Source of the DNA: Hymenolepis diminuta
Taxonomy: Eukaryota > Platyhelminthes > Cestoda > Cyclophyllidea > Hymenolepididae
Reading direction: 5' to 3'
DNA: 64,000 bases
Assembly: GCA_900708905.1 (NCBI GenBank)
Contig: CAADRB010000003.1
Coordinates: 1,970,602-2,034,601, forward strand
Positions 36,658 through 47,500 of the stretch are shown one piece after another (within the stretch, counting starts at the first letter, position 1; every line of letters begins with the position of its first letter). Under the pieces are notes generated by a model, which saw only the letters and a program-made list of their open reading frames with translations, was not told the DNA's origin and did not search any database. Position numbers and translations under genes: made by a program.

Positions 36658-36871
36658 TGTTGCAGTACTACAAGAGAATCTAGTTCTGCATTATAATATA
36701 GATATAGATATAGTGCAGTTCACTCAGACGCAGAGCGAGAAGGCTGATATATGTGAAGTCACATTATTTATAGGAGAATATTATTAACGGCTGTTCCGAT
36801 AATGCGAGGGATTTGTCTAGACTAACTATCCAGGTACTTGAGCTAGTATGAACCTGCATATTAATCTGACA
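36658..36871 (-). repeat. 3' LTR of a Ty3/gypsy relic
   Basis: On the minus strand, GTTAGTCTAGACAAA, ATTATCGGAACAG and GTACTGCAACA match in order the LTR at 43251-43494. The likely left end is TGTCAGATTAATATGC and the right end ...GCAACA, giving a TG...CA form about 214 bases long. Boundaries are inferred from the alignment of the two copies. Confidence 0.55.
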
Positions 36872-37301
36872 GAGACCGCCCGGTTTTTACTGCTTTTTCA
36901 AAAGCATCTGGTCTATGTCTTTGATGTTGGGGGTGCCATATCACCTCTTCCGTTGACATAGATCGTTATCCATCTTTTTTTGAGCAGGACTGAGCACGCT
37001 AATCACTAGCTCCTGCGACGGCGTTTCATCTCTTGACCTTGAGCCATTAGCTCCTTTGTCGGTTGAGAAGATTTTAGATATGTTCAGGGTCTTGGCATCC
37101 AAGCTCCTTTTGAATAGATTTTCAAGTCATTAGCTCAATTCTTTTTCAGTTGCATACATTTTGGGTCGAATTTTCATTTTGCTATGACATTGGGTAGTAG
37201 CGACATCTTTGGATGAAATTTGGAGTTTGTCATTTTTGATTCTGCTACTGATCCACTGCATATTTCATTGACTGATAGGTCTGATAGTTTAAGTTCTTCG
37301 A

Positions 37302-37547
37302 TCAGTCCAGTCCAAAAGACTTTGCTTTTGGTTTCATTGCTTTGTTTAGGATTCCCCCCGATGCACCTTGAACTGAGATTGAAGGGGGACTTAATGGTGC
37401 AATTCTGATTTCCTGCGACATTCTACATGTGATCAGGGGGACATCTGAAGCCATATCAAGTTGAATGCCAATTTCATGGTCATCGATTTTCAGCTGCACG
37501 TATTTACGCGTATTGACTCCATTGACCTTAACAGTTTCATTGAACAT
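37302..37547 (-). pseudogene. retrotransposon aspartic protease fragment
   Basis: 81-codon open frame reading RKYVQLKIDDHEIGIQLDMASDVPLI and later PPLSPPSI-like (here APLSPPSI) and GASGG. This is the N-terminal part of the single-domain retropepsin of Ty3/gypsy elements, with the strand before the active site and the flap region. The active-site triplet reads D-M-A where D-T/S-G/A is usual. The frame is cut by a stop soon after. Relic, not expected to be functional. Confidence 0.65.
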
Positions 37548-37592
37548 ATTTCCTCATCTTTGAGAGTTAGGGATATTTTCGCTAAAATTACT

Positions 37593-37740
37593 TTAACAGA
37601 AAACTTTCTCTCCTAATGTTTTAAAGCATTTGCAGAATTTTTTCAGGCAGTTTGATTTCACATACCTTCCTCCTCCTGCTAGAATGATTACAAGGATTCT
37701 GATTAAACAACTTTTTCCTTGACTGGCAACATGGTTCATT
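37593..37740 (-). pseudogene. gag nucleocapsid (zinc-knuckle) remnant
   Basis: The end of a 161-codon minus-strand frame (38078-37593) reads GGGRYVKSNCLKKFCKCF and ends KVFC. This retains the spacing of the two CCHC knuckles typical of Ty3/gypsy gag, although several of the Cys/His ligands are lost. It ends in a stop just before the protease frame. The upstream part of the frame is not recognisable as gag. Confidence 0.45.
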
Positions 37741-38080
37741 ATGACCTCTTTTGCCACAGTGTTGATACACATGTTACTTGGATGGACGCAATTGAGTATT
37801 GCGAAGCCATCAAACAGATGGAGGTCGGGAGGATGGATGAATAGGTCATTTTGGAGAATTTGATTGACAACTACGAATTGAATAATTGTTGAACTTTGAT
37901 TTATCTGCAAGAATTTTGAGTTAAGACCGTGCACTCCATCAGATTCTCGATCTGATGGCATACGGTAATGACATCTGAGAGGTGATATTCTATTCTTCAA
38001 TTCTTTTGAGCCCGTATCGAAAATCAGCGTCTTCTGAAGACTGGAGACCACGGCCCATATATATTGCACATCTTTCAAAA

Positions 38081-39554
38081 GTACCTGGACTCTGCGGCTT
38101 TATATATCGTGCTTTTTGTTTTCCCAATAAAGCAGATATACTGACCATCAAAACTTATCGAGAAGTTCATTCGATACCGAAATATGATAAATATAGATAT
38201 AAAGCAGGATTAAAAAACTTGTAGAAGTTACTGCAGGAATAAGCCCTTGAATAATCCTCTGAGAACTCAACTAGCTCAAATAAGTATTGTTATCGTCTAG
38301 CAAAATTTTCTAATGTATATGCCCCCAAAGTTAAGCTTGGCTACGCCAAGGATGGAAGAATATAAGTACTACGCGGTGGGATGAGTTTACTGTAATACTT
38401 AGTAATCATGAGATCAATAGCAATACGCTGTGAAAATATTGATTGCTTATTGGTGGGGAGGCATCTGCACGCTGTTCGTGATTGCCCGTTGAGCGATCGA
38501 TTGGTCTTTTCAGAATGTCCTATTGGACAGTCTTGATAGCGTTGAAAACTTCTAACTTCCCAAGCCCATTAGGCGGAGCTTTACAAACTCTTAACTTGAG
38601 TAGAAGGAAGGCATCCTGCAGCCACTCTTACGAGCAACTCGCATTCTACGACCTTTGTGCTGACCAGAATTAACCAGGGCAGTTGGTCACTTACACCAGA
38701 TGTGCGTATTTGGGCGTTGATCTCGTGACGTCTACTTGACAGACTGCGTCAATATAATGGTTATAAATAATGAGAAATAGGAAAAAAAGTGGTTCATACA
38801 CATCTGCAAATTTTCCTAAATTATAGGAAGATACAGAGGCAGTAAGAAAAGTGAAACAGACAGATCTGTCGAAGATTTACCATAAACGGGACATTTTGGA
38901 TGCTGAAGTTCATTAACTGCAATCCTCAAGATATTTCGTTATACTTTCCGAGTCCCTATCACTCTCGTCAGGATATATCAATGCATACTTCACTCCATCG
39001 GAGAGCTTTGGGATTAGATGCACCCATCATGTTGATCAATAAAATAAAAGGTGCCTTCCTTGCATCTAACCCCAATCTCATCCTGTAAGTAAAGGCACAA
39101 AACTTTTACCAAACATTATAAGCTAGCCATCCATACTACGCAACGTTGAATTAATATGACAAACACTGAAAAACCGCATCAAAGGGATTAATCAAAGTGC
39201 ATTTCCCACTTGTTGATTACGCTCTTATGTAAACAGAATATACTCTAGCTCCCAAATTATTTTTTCGTTATTTCTTTGCACTGCATATTCCCTTCTATTA
39301 ATGACCGGTAATTTAATACTTATTGCTGTTATACCCACACTTACTATTCGAATAAATTTTAAAGGTTATCAGTGGTAATGGGTGCTACAACTCCAGCGAT
39401 AATTCTTTAAATAATCCCACTTAACCAAATGCAAAGATTCAAACAACAAAAATTCAGTAAAACAAATACATACTTATATCAACATTGTGGGAAATACAGT
39501 TATTATAATATACCATTAAATAGACACAGATAGACAAATAAATCGAGGAAGAAC
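38081..39554. other. intergenic stretch with a dispersed repeat copy
   Basis: Between the gypsy relic and the 3' end of the survivin gene. It contains one copy of a repeat shared with 41224-41300 and 59480-59660. Nothing else recognisable. Confidence 0.5.
38560..38760 (+). repeat. dispersed repeat, copy 1
   Basis: Shares ordered blocks with 59480-59660: CCATTAGGCGGAG / TCATTAGGAGACG, CTCTTACGAGCAACTCGCATT / CTCTTACGAAAAATTCACATT, and AGAATTAACCAGGGCAGTTGG / GGGATTAGCCAGGGTGGTTGG. Family not identified. Confidence 0.5.
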
Positions 39555-41679
39555 CTATCGAAGAGTACGTTTCTTAGCAGCAGCGGCTCTAGTCCTTTTA
39601 ACAACAGCTAAGGGCAGGGTGACGTCATTCTCCTTTATGAAGATGGCCAGTGCTTCCTCTAGTCGCTTTAATTGTGACTCATAGGAAGCCCGTTTTGGAC
39701 CCTCCAAATCAGTTAAGAAACGGTGCATAAATTTGGCATGAAAACGTGCGCATTCCGCTTCTATCACGGCCACTCTTGGAGCCCTCTCGTAGGTGCCATG
39801 ATCTTTGGCTAATGCTATATAGGCACAGTCTGGACTCATCTCCCTGTGCTTCTCCATTGGATTGTCCTAAAAAAGAAAACACATCGAGGGGTATTCAGAG
39901 CATGCTACGATCATGCTATAAGCAACACACCTAAAAACGTCAGTAGATATTCGAGCCTCAATAACAGCTCCCGAATAGTCAATCTTCACTCAGCCAGCAA
40001 AATGTTTGACAAAGTGAACGCGCTCGTAAATTTATGTTCTCAGCCACCTCAGACAAGCAAGTGTGAGATTGATGCACATATAAGTTAACTTCTCAACTTT
40101 TGAAAATTCCTAAATCTATCATAATGTATTCAATGACATACCGAGGAAAGCTTCCACGGCACCCAACTTAGGCTATTCGTCTATTCATCTGGTGACCAGT
40201 GGCTAATATTACCACTAATCATTCCAATTAGTGAATGCGTAAGGATGAGCATCGAACTGGCGAAACTAAGGGTAAATGATATGTTTTGACAAATTTTCAA
40301 TAAACTCACTTTTATAAATAACAATCGATAGTCCGAACTAAACAGTAACTCTCTAGTTGAGTATCTAAACATGGAGAACAGTAATAAATGATAAAGCTCG
40401 ATGAACAATGACAGGGAGGCGAAACAATGCTTTGCTGTGCACCGGAAATAGAATATCTGAACCACATCAAATCAACCACCATTAATCGGGTTGTTCATTG
40501 TTGGATCAATTCTATACTGCCACATCGGCCATGAAAGTGTAATGGTTCAACATTCTCTGCCCAATCACTACCAAATGCCCGATTTGGTTTAGTCTGCTTC
40601 TCTCTCTCTGGGGTACGAATAAAGCTTACTTTATGAAACGTGATGTAGCACTTGCGATCGTCTGTTGAGACCCCACATGTGACCTTGCACTCTTTGCCGT
40701 CATACTTGTCGTGATCACCTGTCGAATATCCACCAACGGATTTGGACGACATACCGAGTCTTAAACGAAGTATATATAAATACTCCCCGTTAGCGCATTG
40801 ACACATTATTGACTATCCACAGCCAATTGTTAGACGTGTCTACTTTTGTCTTCTGCAACATAACCCAACAACTTCAGTGACAACTCTACCTCTTTGATCT
40901 ACCTGTTCCCCGCTTTCCAGCTTGTTATCAATAAAACCACTGATCGCAACTGTCTTCTCAACTGTGCTGATGTGACAATGGAGATTAGTAGAAGGTATAC
41001 CCTATTGAATAGCTAAGGGAAAACCAGATATCTTCGTTGGTAGTGCAACCTTTTAAAAATCTCTGACATAGAGACAGGAATGAAGAGAATCGATACTTCC
41101 TGGCGGGTTTGCGAAAAGCTCGCTTTTATAAGCACATATGTAATAAACAAATCGATAGATGGCGGTGACCTATGGGCCAGTGCAGATTGACAACTAATGA
41201 TGGACTTTAGAGAAAGTCTTATCAACGACTGAGTCGCATTCAATTGCCCACTCTGATGACGAGAATTAACCAGTGCAATCGGCCAAACACATCATTAGAT
41301 GCACATTGATAAAAAGATCTCGTGGTTTCCAAAATAACTGGCAAACGATACAATTGAAAATACGATAAGACAGTAGCGTGAAAATAAATAAATGAAAAAC
41401 CTAATAGCATCTTAGAGTCGATAGAATAATTAAAATGTTCCGAACTTAAATAATGTTAAGTAACGGATGGACACGTACTCTTGGATCCCAATCGCTGAAT
41501 ATTTTATGGCAAACAAAGCACTGAGTTGCGTCATTTGATAAATCAGGTCTGTAAATGAAACCAGCTTCTGCTAAATTTTTGGGAATACAAATGTCCATAG
41601 AACCCGTGTATGGCCAATTTGCAAATGTGGCGAGACGACCAGGAACTAGAGTTGATGGATCATCAAGGAACATCGACAT
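39555..41679 (-). CDS. BIRC5: survivin / BIRC5-like single-BIR protein
   Basis: Two coding exons, 41679-41479 (67 codons) and 39866-39555 (103 codons plus stop), joined by a GTACGT...TTTTAG phase-0 intron of 1,612 bases, giving 170 residues. One BIR domain at about 13-85: GRLATFANWPY, then CFVC, DWDPRDNP and KHREMSPDC. Zinc ligands are C54, C57, H74 and C81, the same spacing as human survivin (57, 60, 77, 84). A helical C-terminal part (ESQLKRLEEALAIF) ends in a basic KRTRAAAAKKRTLR tail. There is no RING or CARD. In animals this type acts in the chromosomal passenger complex with Aurora B, INCENP and borealin, at centromeres and in cytokinesis. The tail is longer than in human survivin (142 residues). 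An acceptor CAG directly precedes the first ATG; a second ATG lies two codons on. Confidence 0.95.
40495..40752 (-). CDS. unidentified 85-residue ORF nested in the survivin intron
   Basis: ATG-started open frame on the survivin strand inside its only intron. It begins MSSKSVGGYSTGDHDKYDGK and contains four Cys and three His, without signal peptide or TM helix. It is clearly less AT-rich than the intron around it. A TATTTATATATA stretch lies about 20-30 bases upstream of the ATG, which could be a TATA box. The frame is also open upstream of this ATG to 40806. I do not recognise the protein. It could be a nested gene, an alternative exon or a domesticated repeat piece. Confidence 0.25.
   Translation of the reverse strand: MSSKSVGGYSTGDHDKYDGKECKVTCGVSTDDRKCYITFHKVSFIRTPEREKQTKPNRAFGSDWAENVEPLHFHGRCGSIELIQQ
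41224..41300 (+). repeat. dispersed repeat, copy 2 (survivin intron)
   Basis: AGTCGCATTCAATT...GAGAATTAACCAGTGCAAT matches the core of the repeats at 38560-38760 and 59480-59660 in the same orientation. Short copy, inside the survivin intron. Confidence 0.4.
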
Positions 41680-41692
41680 CTGAAAAAAATAG
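41680..41692 (-). other. splice acceptor touching the survivin start codon
   Basis: A pyrimidine tract and CAG (minus strand, TATTTTTTTCAG) end at the base before the ATG. This suggests either a 5' UTR intron or a trans-spliced leader acceptor. Confidence 0.55.
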
Positions 41693-43250
41693 CATTGAAA
41701 TTAACCGCAAATGCAATAATTGACGGCGATTTCAATCAGGAACAAATTACATCAATATTAGTAGCAAATGTTTTTTTGCACATAAATTCTGAAATTACGA
41801 AGCTTTAAACCAATAAAATTTAATTAAATACCTAAACTGCATTGGCAAAGAAATTTCAAACCTTAACTATTGTCGAACTTTCTGATTCGATCTTTCAAAA
41901 TTTGCCTCGTAACTTCCCATGATTATATCAATATAAATAAACACCGAAGTTCTATTTATTTTACTAATTTTTGTCATTTAAGCATTGATGCTTGCTATCT
42001 TTGGTAAAAATAAATTCTATTTATGTTTAATTTAAACATTTTTATCCGCACGTAATAAGCTTTTCTTTTCGCTGTATGCTTTGAATTATAAACACTAATA
42101 ATAGGCAACTTGCTTTCCATTTCAAATATAGGTAACTAATGAAGTTGCCTATTTAATTTATTTTTGATGTAAGTGGTGTTTGTTATTCTGGGAAATTATT
42201 AAGTAATATTGAACTTTTTATTAGTGTTTTTATTCATAAACCACCAATAACAATATCTTAAATGAATCTTCATTCATTATCAATTTACAGTTTAAGATAG
42301 GCAAATTTAGACAATTATTAATCTTCGCGTATTTTGTAGATTTAGAATTTCCGCATCAGTCATTCATGGAGAACTATGGTCGACATTAAATTTTCTAGAG
42401 AATAATTGATGAAGCAATTTCAAGTTTGGCGAAAATAACTTGAGATAAATTATGATAAAGTCTATTCATTGATAACGAACTGTCCAATACTCGAAGTGGC
42501 TGTTGCTCTCTGACCCCATACTAAAATTTTCGATGTGATATATGGTTGATTTTTATTAAATGAGTATTGCCCTTGTTCAATTCCACTTCATCTAACCAGA
42601 GAGGAGTATATAGCTTATGGATTCAGATAACAATGGTCAATTGAAATCCTATATGCCATGATTTTGGGCTAACAGCTTCTGGAAACTTTCAGCAAATTCC
42701 AAAAATCTTCCGCTAAGAAATGAATTCAAATCTAAATGAATATTTTAGCAGTGACATAAATGCATACTTTCAAATTAATTCAAATAATTTATAGTATTAT
42801 TTTTGCCTCATTATTAGTGCCAGTTATGCAGATAAGTCAGTTATGTCCAGACTTGTGTTTCACAATAAAGGAAATGAGTTACTTTTCGTAAAGAATGATC
42901 ATTTACTGTCAAATCAAAGTAAATGAGATTTAAACTGATAAATCACGAACATTTGGGCCAATGGCTTAGAATAAAAGTACAAAAATCACGTTACGGTATG
43001 CTACAGTAAAAATATTTGATGGCAAACAATTATCCCTTACTCTTCTTTTTACTTTTAAGTATGAACGATTCTCGTTCCTATTTTCAGGCCAAATCTTAAT
43101 TTTACCGCTTCTAGAAATTCCAATTTTGGCATTTTACTTCACCTTTCATGTTTAGACCGTTAAATCCTTCTCGGATAGGAAGTCGACAACAAAGCCCCAG
43201 AGTCTATGTACTTTTGCGAGATGACTAATCCGCATTGAAGGTAGTCTTAC

Positions 43251-43494
43251 TCTGATCAATATGCTGGTACATACTGGCCTATTTACCCGGACAGTTAGTC
43301 TAAACAAGCTACCTACTTCATCGGAACAGTCAATATTTATATTGTCCTATAATTAATCTTGTCAAAATGTTAATAAAGCGACTTTGGAGTAACTACACAT
43401 CTGTCTTGCCTCCTGTCATTCATTCTAACTCAATTGTAGCCTAGTGGTACCTAGTGGACAGATATACCAGAGCAACTGAACTAGTGTTACAGCA
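43251..43494 (+). repeat. solo LTR of the Ty3/gypsy family
   Basis: The clearest LTR copy in the window: CTGATCAATATGCTGG, GACAGTTAGTCTAAACAA, TTCATCGGAACAGTCAA, TTAATAAAGCGACTTTGGAG and GGACAGATATACCAGAGC. It matches 36658-36871 in inverse orientation over most of its length, and parts of it match 27530-27807 and 24090-24345. TTAATAAAG within it is a probable polyadenylation signal. No internal retroelement sequence flanks it. Confidence 0.6.
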
Positions 43495-44340
43495 TAAAAA
43501 TGGAATCTGATAATAATATCATTAACAGAGTTCACTTTAAATGAAGTTTGTAATGTTTGAAACGGACACAAGAGTAAAAGAAGAGGCATTGAATATGGGG
43601 AACATGGTCCCGCACATGTACCTAGGAGTCAAATAATTAGAGTTGAAGATTAAGTCATTACACAAAGAACTAAGCTTTTAATCAGCAAGCGGGGAATTCA
43701 AAGCCCAGAATGCAAATATGGTACCGTTTTTATTCACTTCCCACGCCTGTTTCTTACTTAAACCATTTTGATGCTCTCTTAAACCGATGCTATCCTATCA
43801 TTAAACTCGTAAAAATAATTTGGCAATGCCATGAGTAGTTTTAATTAAAATCTCCTCATGCCAAAGAAAGTCTTGCATGAATAAAACTCTAAGACAACAA
43901 GAAATAGTTGGGTAAAATTTCAATCATTCAAAAAATTTTAATTTTCAACAGCATCTGATACCACATATAAATCAAAATGCAATAAAATATTTACTGTATC
44001 TAAGCCTAAATGACAAAACCATTATAACTCACTGAGCCTAACTTAACATTCTATTGTTCTTGCAAAAACTTTTTTCAAAATCATAAGAGGTCAGGTGTTA
44101 CAATTGAAAATTTTTTTGCAACATAACTTAACATTAAATGTCGAGCAAACCTGCATGCTTTTAGAGAAAAAATACAAGCATAATTTGCCCGAATACCGGT
44201 TAAATGATTAAATTTTCATCCCCTTTCGACTTATTCTTTTAAGAAAATTTTACGAATCATACATTTCGTTTTAACATTCTTTCTATACCACCGGATGATT
44301 TTAAATTAAATGGATTAATCGATAATTATCCCACACACTA

Positions 44341-44545
44341 AAGTGGACACGATAGTCTACAGATTGGTAGCAAGATATACGGTTAGTGTGCCAAGTCCGG
44401 AGTCACGGGACTGAAGGGCATCGATACACATCCAGTGTGCGAAATAGCCAGTCGCACCGATTAAGTCAGGCTAAATGGGTGACAAAATCTCTGCTTTTCA
44501 CCTGGGAGACTTCGTGATGCTACACGTCCGTCCAGCGTAAACATT
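44341..44545. other. anomalous less AT-rich block
   Basis: About 200 bases with G+C well above the surroundings, bounded on both sides by AT-rich DNA. No open frame on either strand gives a recognisable product. Probably a fragment of an unidentified repeat. Confidence 0.3.
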
Positions 44546-47500
44546 TGAAGAATAATCTTTAAAAGAGCTCGGGATTTATTATTACTAATAACATAGAATG
44601 ATTAAAAGTACTTAAAGTACTTACAGGTAGTGTACAATAATAGTACTATAATTCAGTGTGTGAATTCGTAAAACATAATTATAGAAATCTTAATTATTCT
44701 GGGGCAATATAACTTAAGTGAATCTGGTTAAAGCTATTTAAGATCCTCTTAGATATTGCAAAGTGGAAGTTAAACAATTAAATACAAATCAAAATCCGGT
44801 TATTTTAATTTTAAAATTCAAGCAAGTTTATTTCTGATAATTTGGTCGTTCAAACTGATCAAGGTTACATTAGGTGTGGCGGGTATTTAATCCATTTTGA
44901 GCACATAATTAATCACATATTTGATGAACAAAGTTAGTTTCGACTCTCACAATCCAGTAGAAGCCAAAGTCAGATAAGACTAGTTTACTCCTATTATAAG
45001 ACGCTTGATTAGAATAATAAAGATGCAATTGAAAGGACGAATTTGAAAGAATCCTTTCATCAGCGGAGAAACGAAAAATATGTTGGTGCTAAGTAAAATG
45101 CTAAATTTTGATCTAGTTCCATAATACTAATTTTCGTAGTATTATAAAGTGATTTCCATTTCTTATTGAAGTTTGAATTACCAAAAGCTGTGAGCTATTC
45201 TGCCTTTGCCAATTGCAATTTGACAACTTAGAATTCACACGCTTGTAATATTTAAATCAAATTTAACATTTAAAATGAGAAAACGGATGAAATCATTAAT
45301 AAAAATGAGAAGAATAAATTTGGAAAAGTTATCTTTTATTCGTTGTCTTCTATAATATCGACACACATATTATTGTGCTTCTCGTCTTGGATTTCTAGAG
45401 GGAATAATTCGCTTTCCAAAGGAGCGAAAAGGTCAGTAAAATGCGTCCTTATTAAATGTATGATTTGGGTTAGGTGTTTTTGAGTTTATATCGCTTTCAC
45501 TATGCAAATTTGATGATGATCGGGAATAATATCAAGTTTGTGGGCAAATTTGTATTTAGAAAGGTTGATGCCAACTTTAGGATTATTAGAAATCGTTATG
45601 ACAAGTGATTTATTAATTTCCGATATTTATGCAACATTTCTAACTTCGTCTTTCTTGCGAGTCACACTGTTACTGTTTAGGCAGAACAGACCTATGAGTC
45701 ATCAAGTGGAGCCTAAATTTGTCCTTTTACGCAAGAAATTAATATACAATTATTCTCATAACATTATTGCTATTTAATCACTTGCGAGTTGACAAATAAC
45801 TTAACGTGTTCGAATTTGATGAAGCTTTACAAGGAATAAAAGAAATCTAAAAGATATAACATCTGATAAAAATATAAAAAGATAAAAGAGAAGATGGGCG
45901 ACTCTATGAATAGTATTTCATTTGAAGTTTAATGCATGAAATTAAAGAGAAGAAAACTATGTGACGTGACGCTTTGATTATAAGTAAGTAATAAAATTCT
46001 ACTCATTGATAGTTAATTAATATTGTTTGAAATATCTTTCACTACGTTTGTCTCTCAAAATAATAATAACTGTAGGCCAGAAAGTCCATTATCTTTTAGA
46101 GAACTCTATTTTGTAAAATCCTGGGAAACGTATTAGTCATGTTTATACCAGTTTGATAGCATTAATGAACATACCCTTAGAATCGACTCAATTAGGAACA
46201 GCATATTAGTTTGTGCAAGATAGTGAAACATGATTGTAAACCAAAGGTAATTGAAAATATCAGGTCGTCAGCGATGTCAAATGAAATTTTGGCTTCAAGA
46301 TATCTTAAAGTAAATTAACATGTGATTTCCAAACTCCACTATTAAAGTTAGTTCAAATGGAGGCTCATTTAGGATTTACTTTATTTCGGTGTGCACAATT
46401 ATAACTGGCGAATATTTCGAAATCGTAGAATTTGTATCTTTATCTAAGATTAAAATCCTGTTCTTCTTAAATGAAAATTTAATAAATTGTTTTTATCATT
46501 AAATAATTCGAAGTCTAATTCATTAAGGGTAATATACGTGATGACATTTATCTTTAAAAATAGATAAGTAAAAAACATCAATGTGTTGGTTGTGGGATAA
46601 GAATAGAAGATCACCAGTTATTGCATAACAAAATTGGGATCACAAGATGGAGAACTGTAAAGAGTAAAATAAATGATTGTATTTTCACGAGAAAGGGTTG
46701 AGAAAGAAGAAGGAATAGTGATGGTGATGTTGACAGATGGCGATAAGAGAAACTGTAGTTAGAGAATATTAACTTGCGGACTTGGTTGTGGGGATTGGCC
46801 GATAGGTATTGGAGATAAAGACTGAAATTTGTGGTGGAAATCGAGCTAGAACAAAAATTAACTTGGGGATTTATAGGTATAGAGCTGATAAAGACCTCTG
46901 AAATGTTTAAAAGATAGAGAGGGGAGAGGGGAGGGGTGGAGAATTTTGCTTGCGTTTACATGCAAATGTATGGCAATTAATAAAATGAAGTTGTAACTGA
47001 CTATGGCTTGAGGTAAGTATGCGTATTTATGGTGATAAGCGTCTACCGATTGATAGCGGCTGCGGCTATAGGCATACTGTCAAAAAAGCACAATCTCAGA
47101 CGCCCCAGTAACGGAAAATTACATGAATTTAATTAAAACTTTATCAAGTAACAAATTTTTATAAATTTCAATTTCAATTTATATACCAATGTGTAGGATA
47201 GAAGCAAGGTCATAAAAAAACACTTGATGACGAAGACGGAAAAGCCTAGGTGACGGTGGTAAAATTATAGAGGGTAGCGAGACTGATATTCAGCAGAGGT
47301 TTCGCTTAATAAAATGAGATAATCAAACTCCCTATCATCGGTCATCGCCGTCGTCAACATGTTATCTTGTAAAATTTCTGATTTCGATTAAACAAAGGTG
47401 TTCGTTCAAAGTAGCTGAAAATGTGAACCAAAACCAGTGTGTACCTTGTTGTATGTTGATTGGGTAATGTGGAGTCGAATAAAACACAGTGCAACATTTT

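Larger units (their letters stand above)
36658..38080 (-). mobile_element. internally deleted Ty3/gypsy LTR retrotransposon relic
   Basis: Minus-strand order: gag nucleocapsid remnant (about 37740-37597), protease (37547-37302), the linker toward reverse transcriptase (LDWIEELKLSDL in another frame, about 37310-37270), then a short unrecognised stretch and the LTR. Reverse transcriptase, RNase H and integrase are missing, so the copy is an internally deleted, inactive relic. The 5' LTR was not found, so the left boundary at 38080 is only the end of the open gag-side frame. Confidence 0.65.

Noticed and set aside
36560..36787. 75-codon plus-strand frame
   Set aside because: It lies across the antisense of the LTR relic and its flank.
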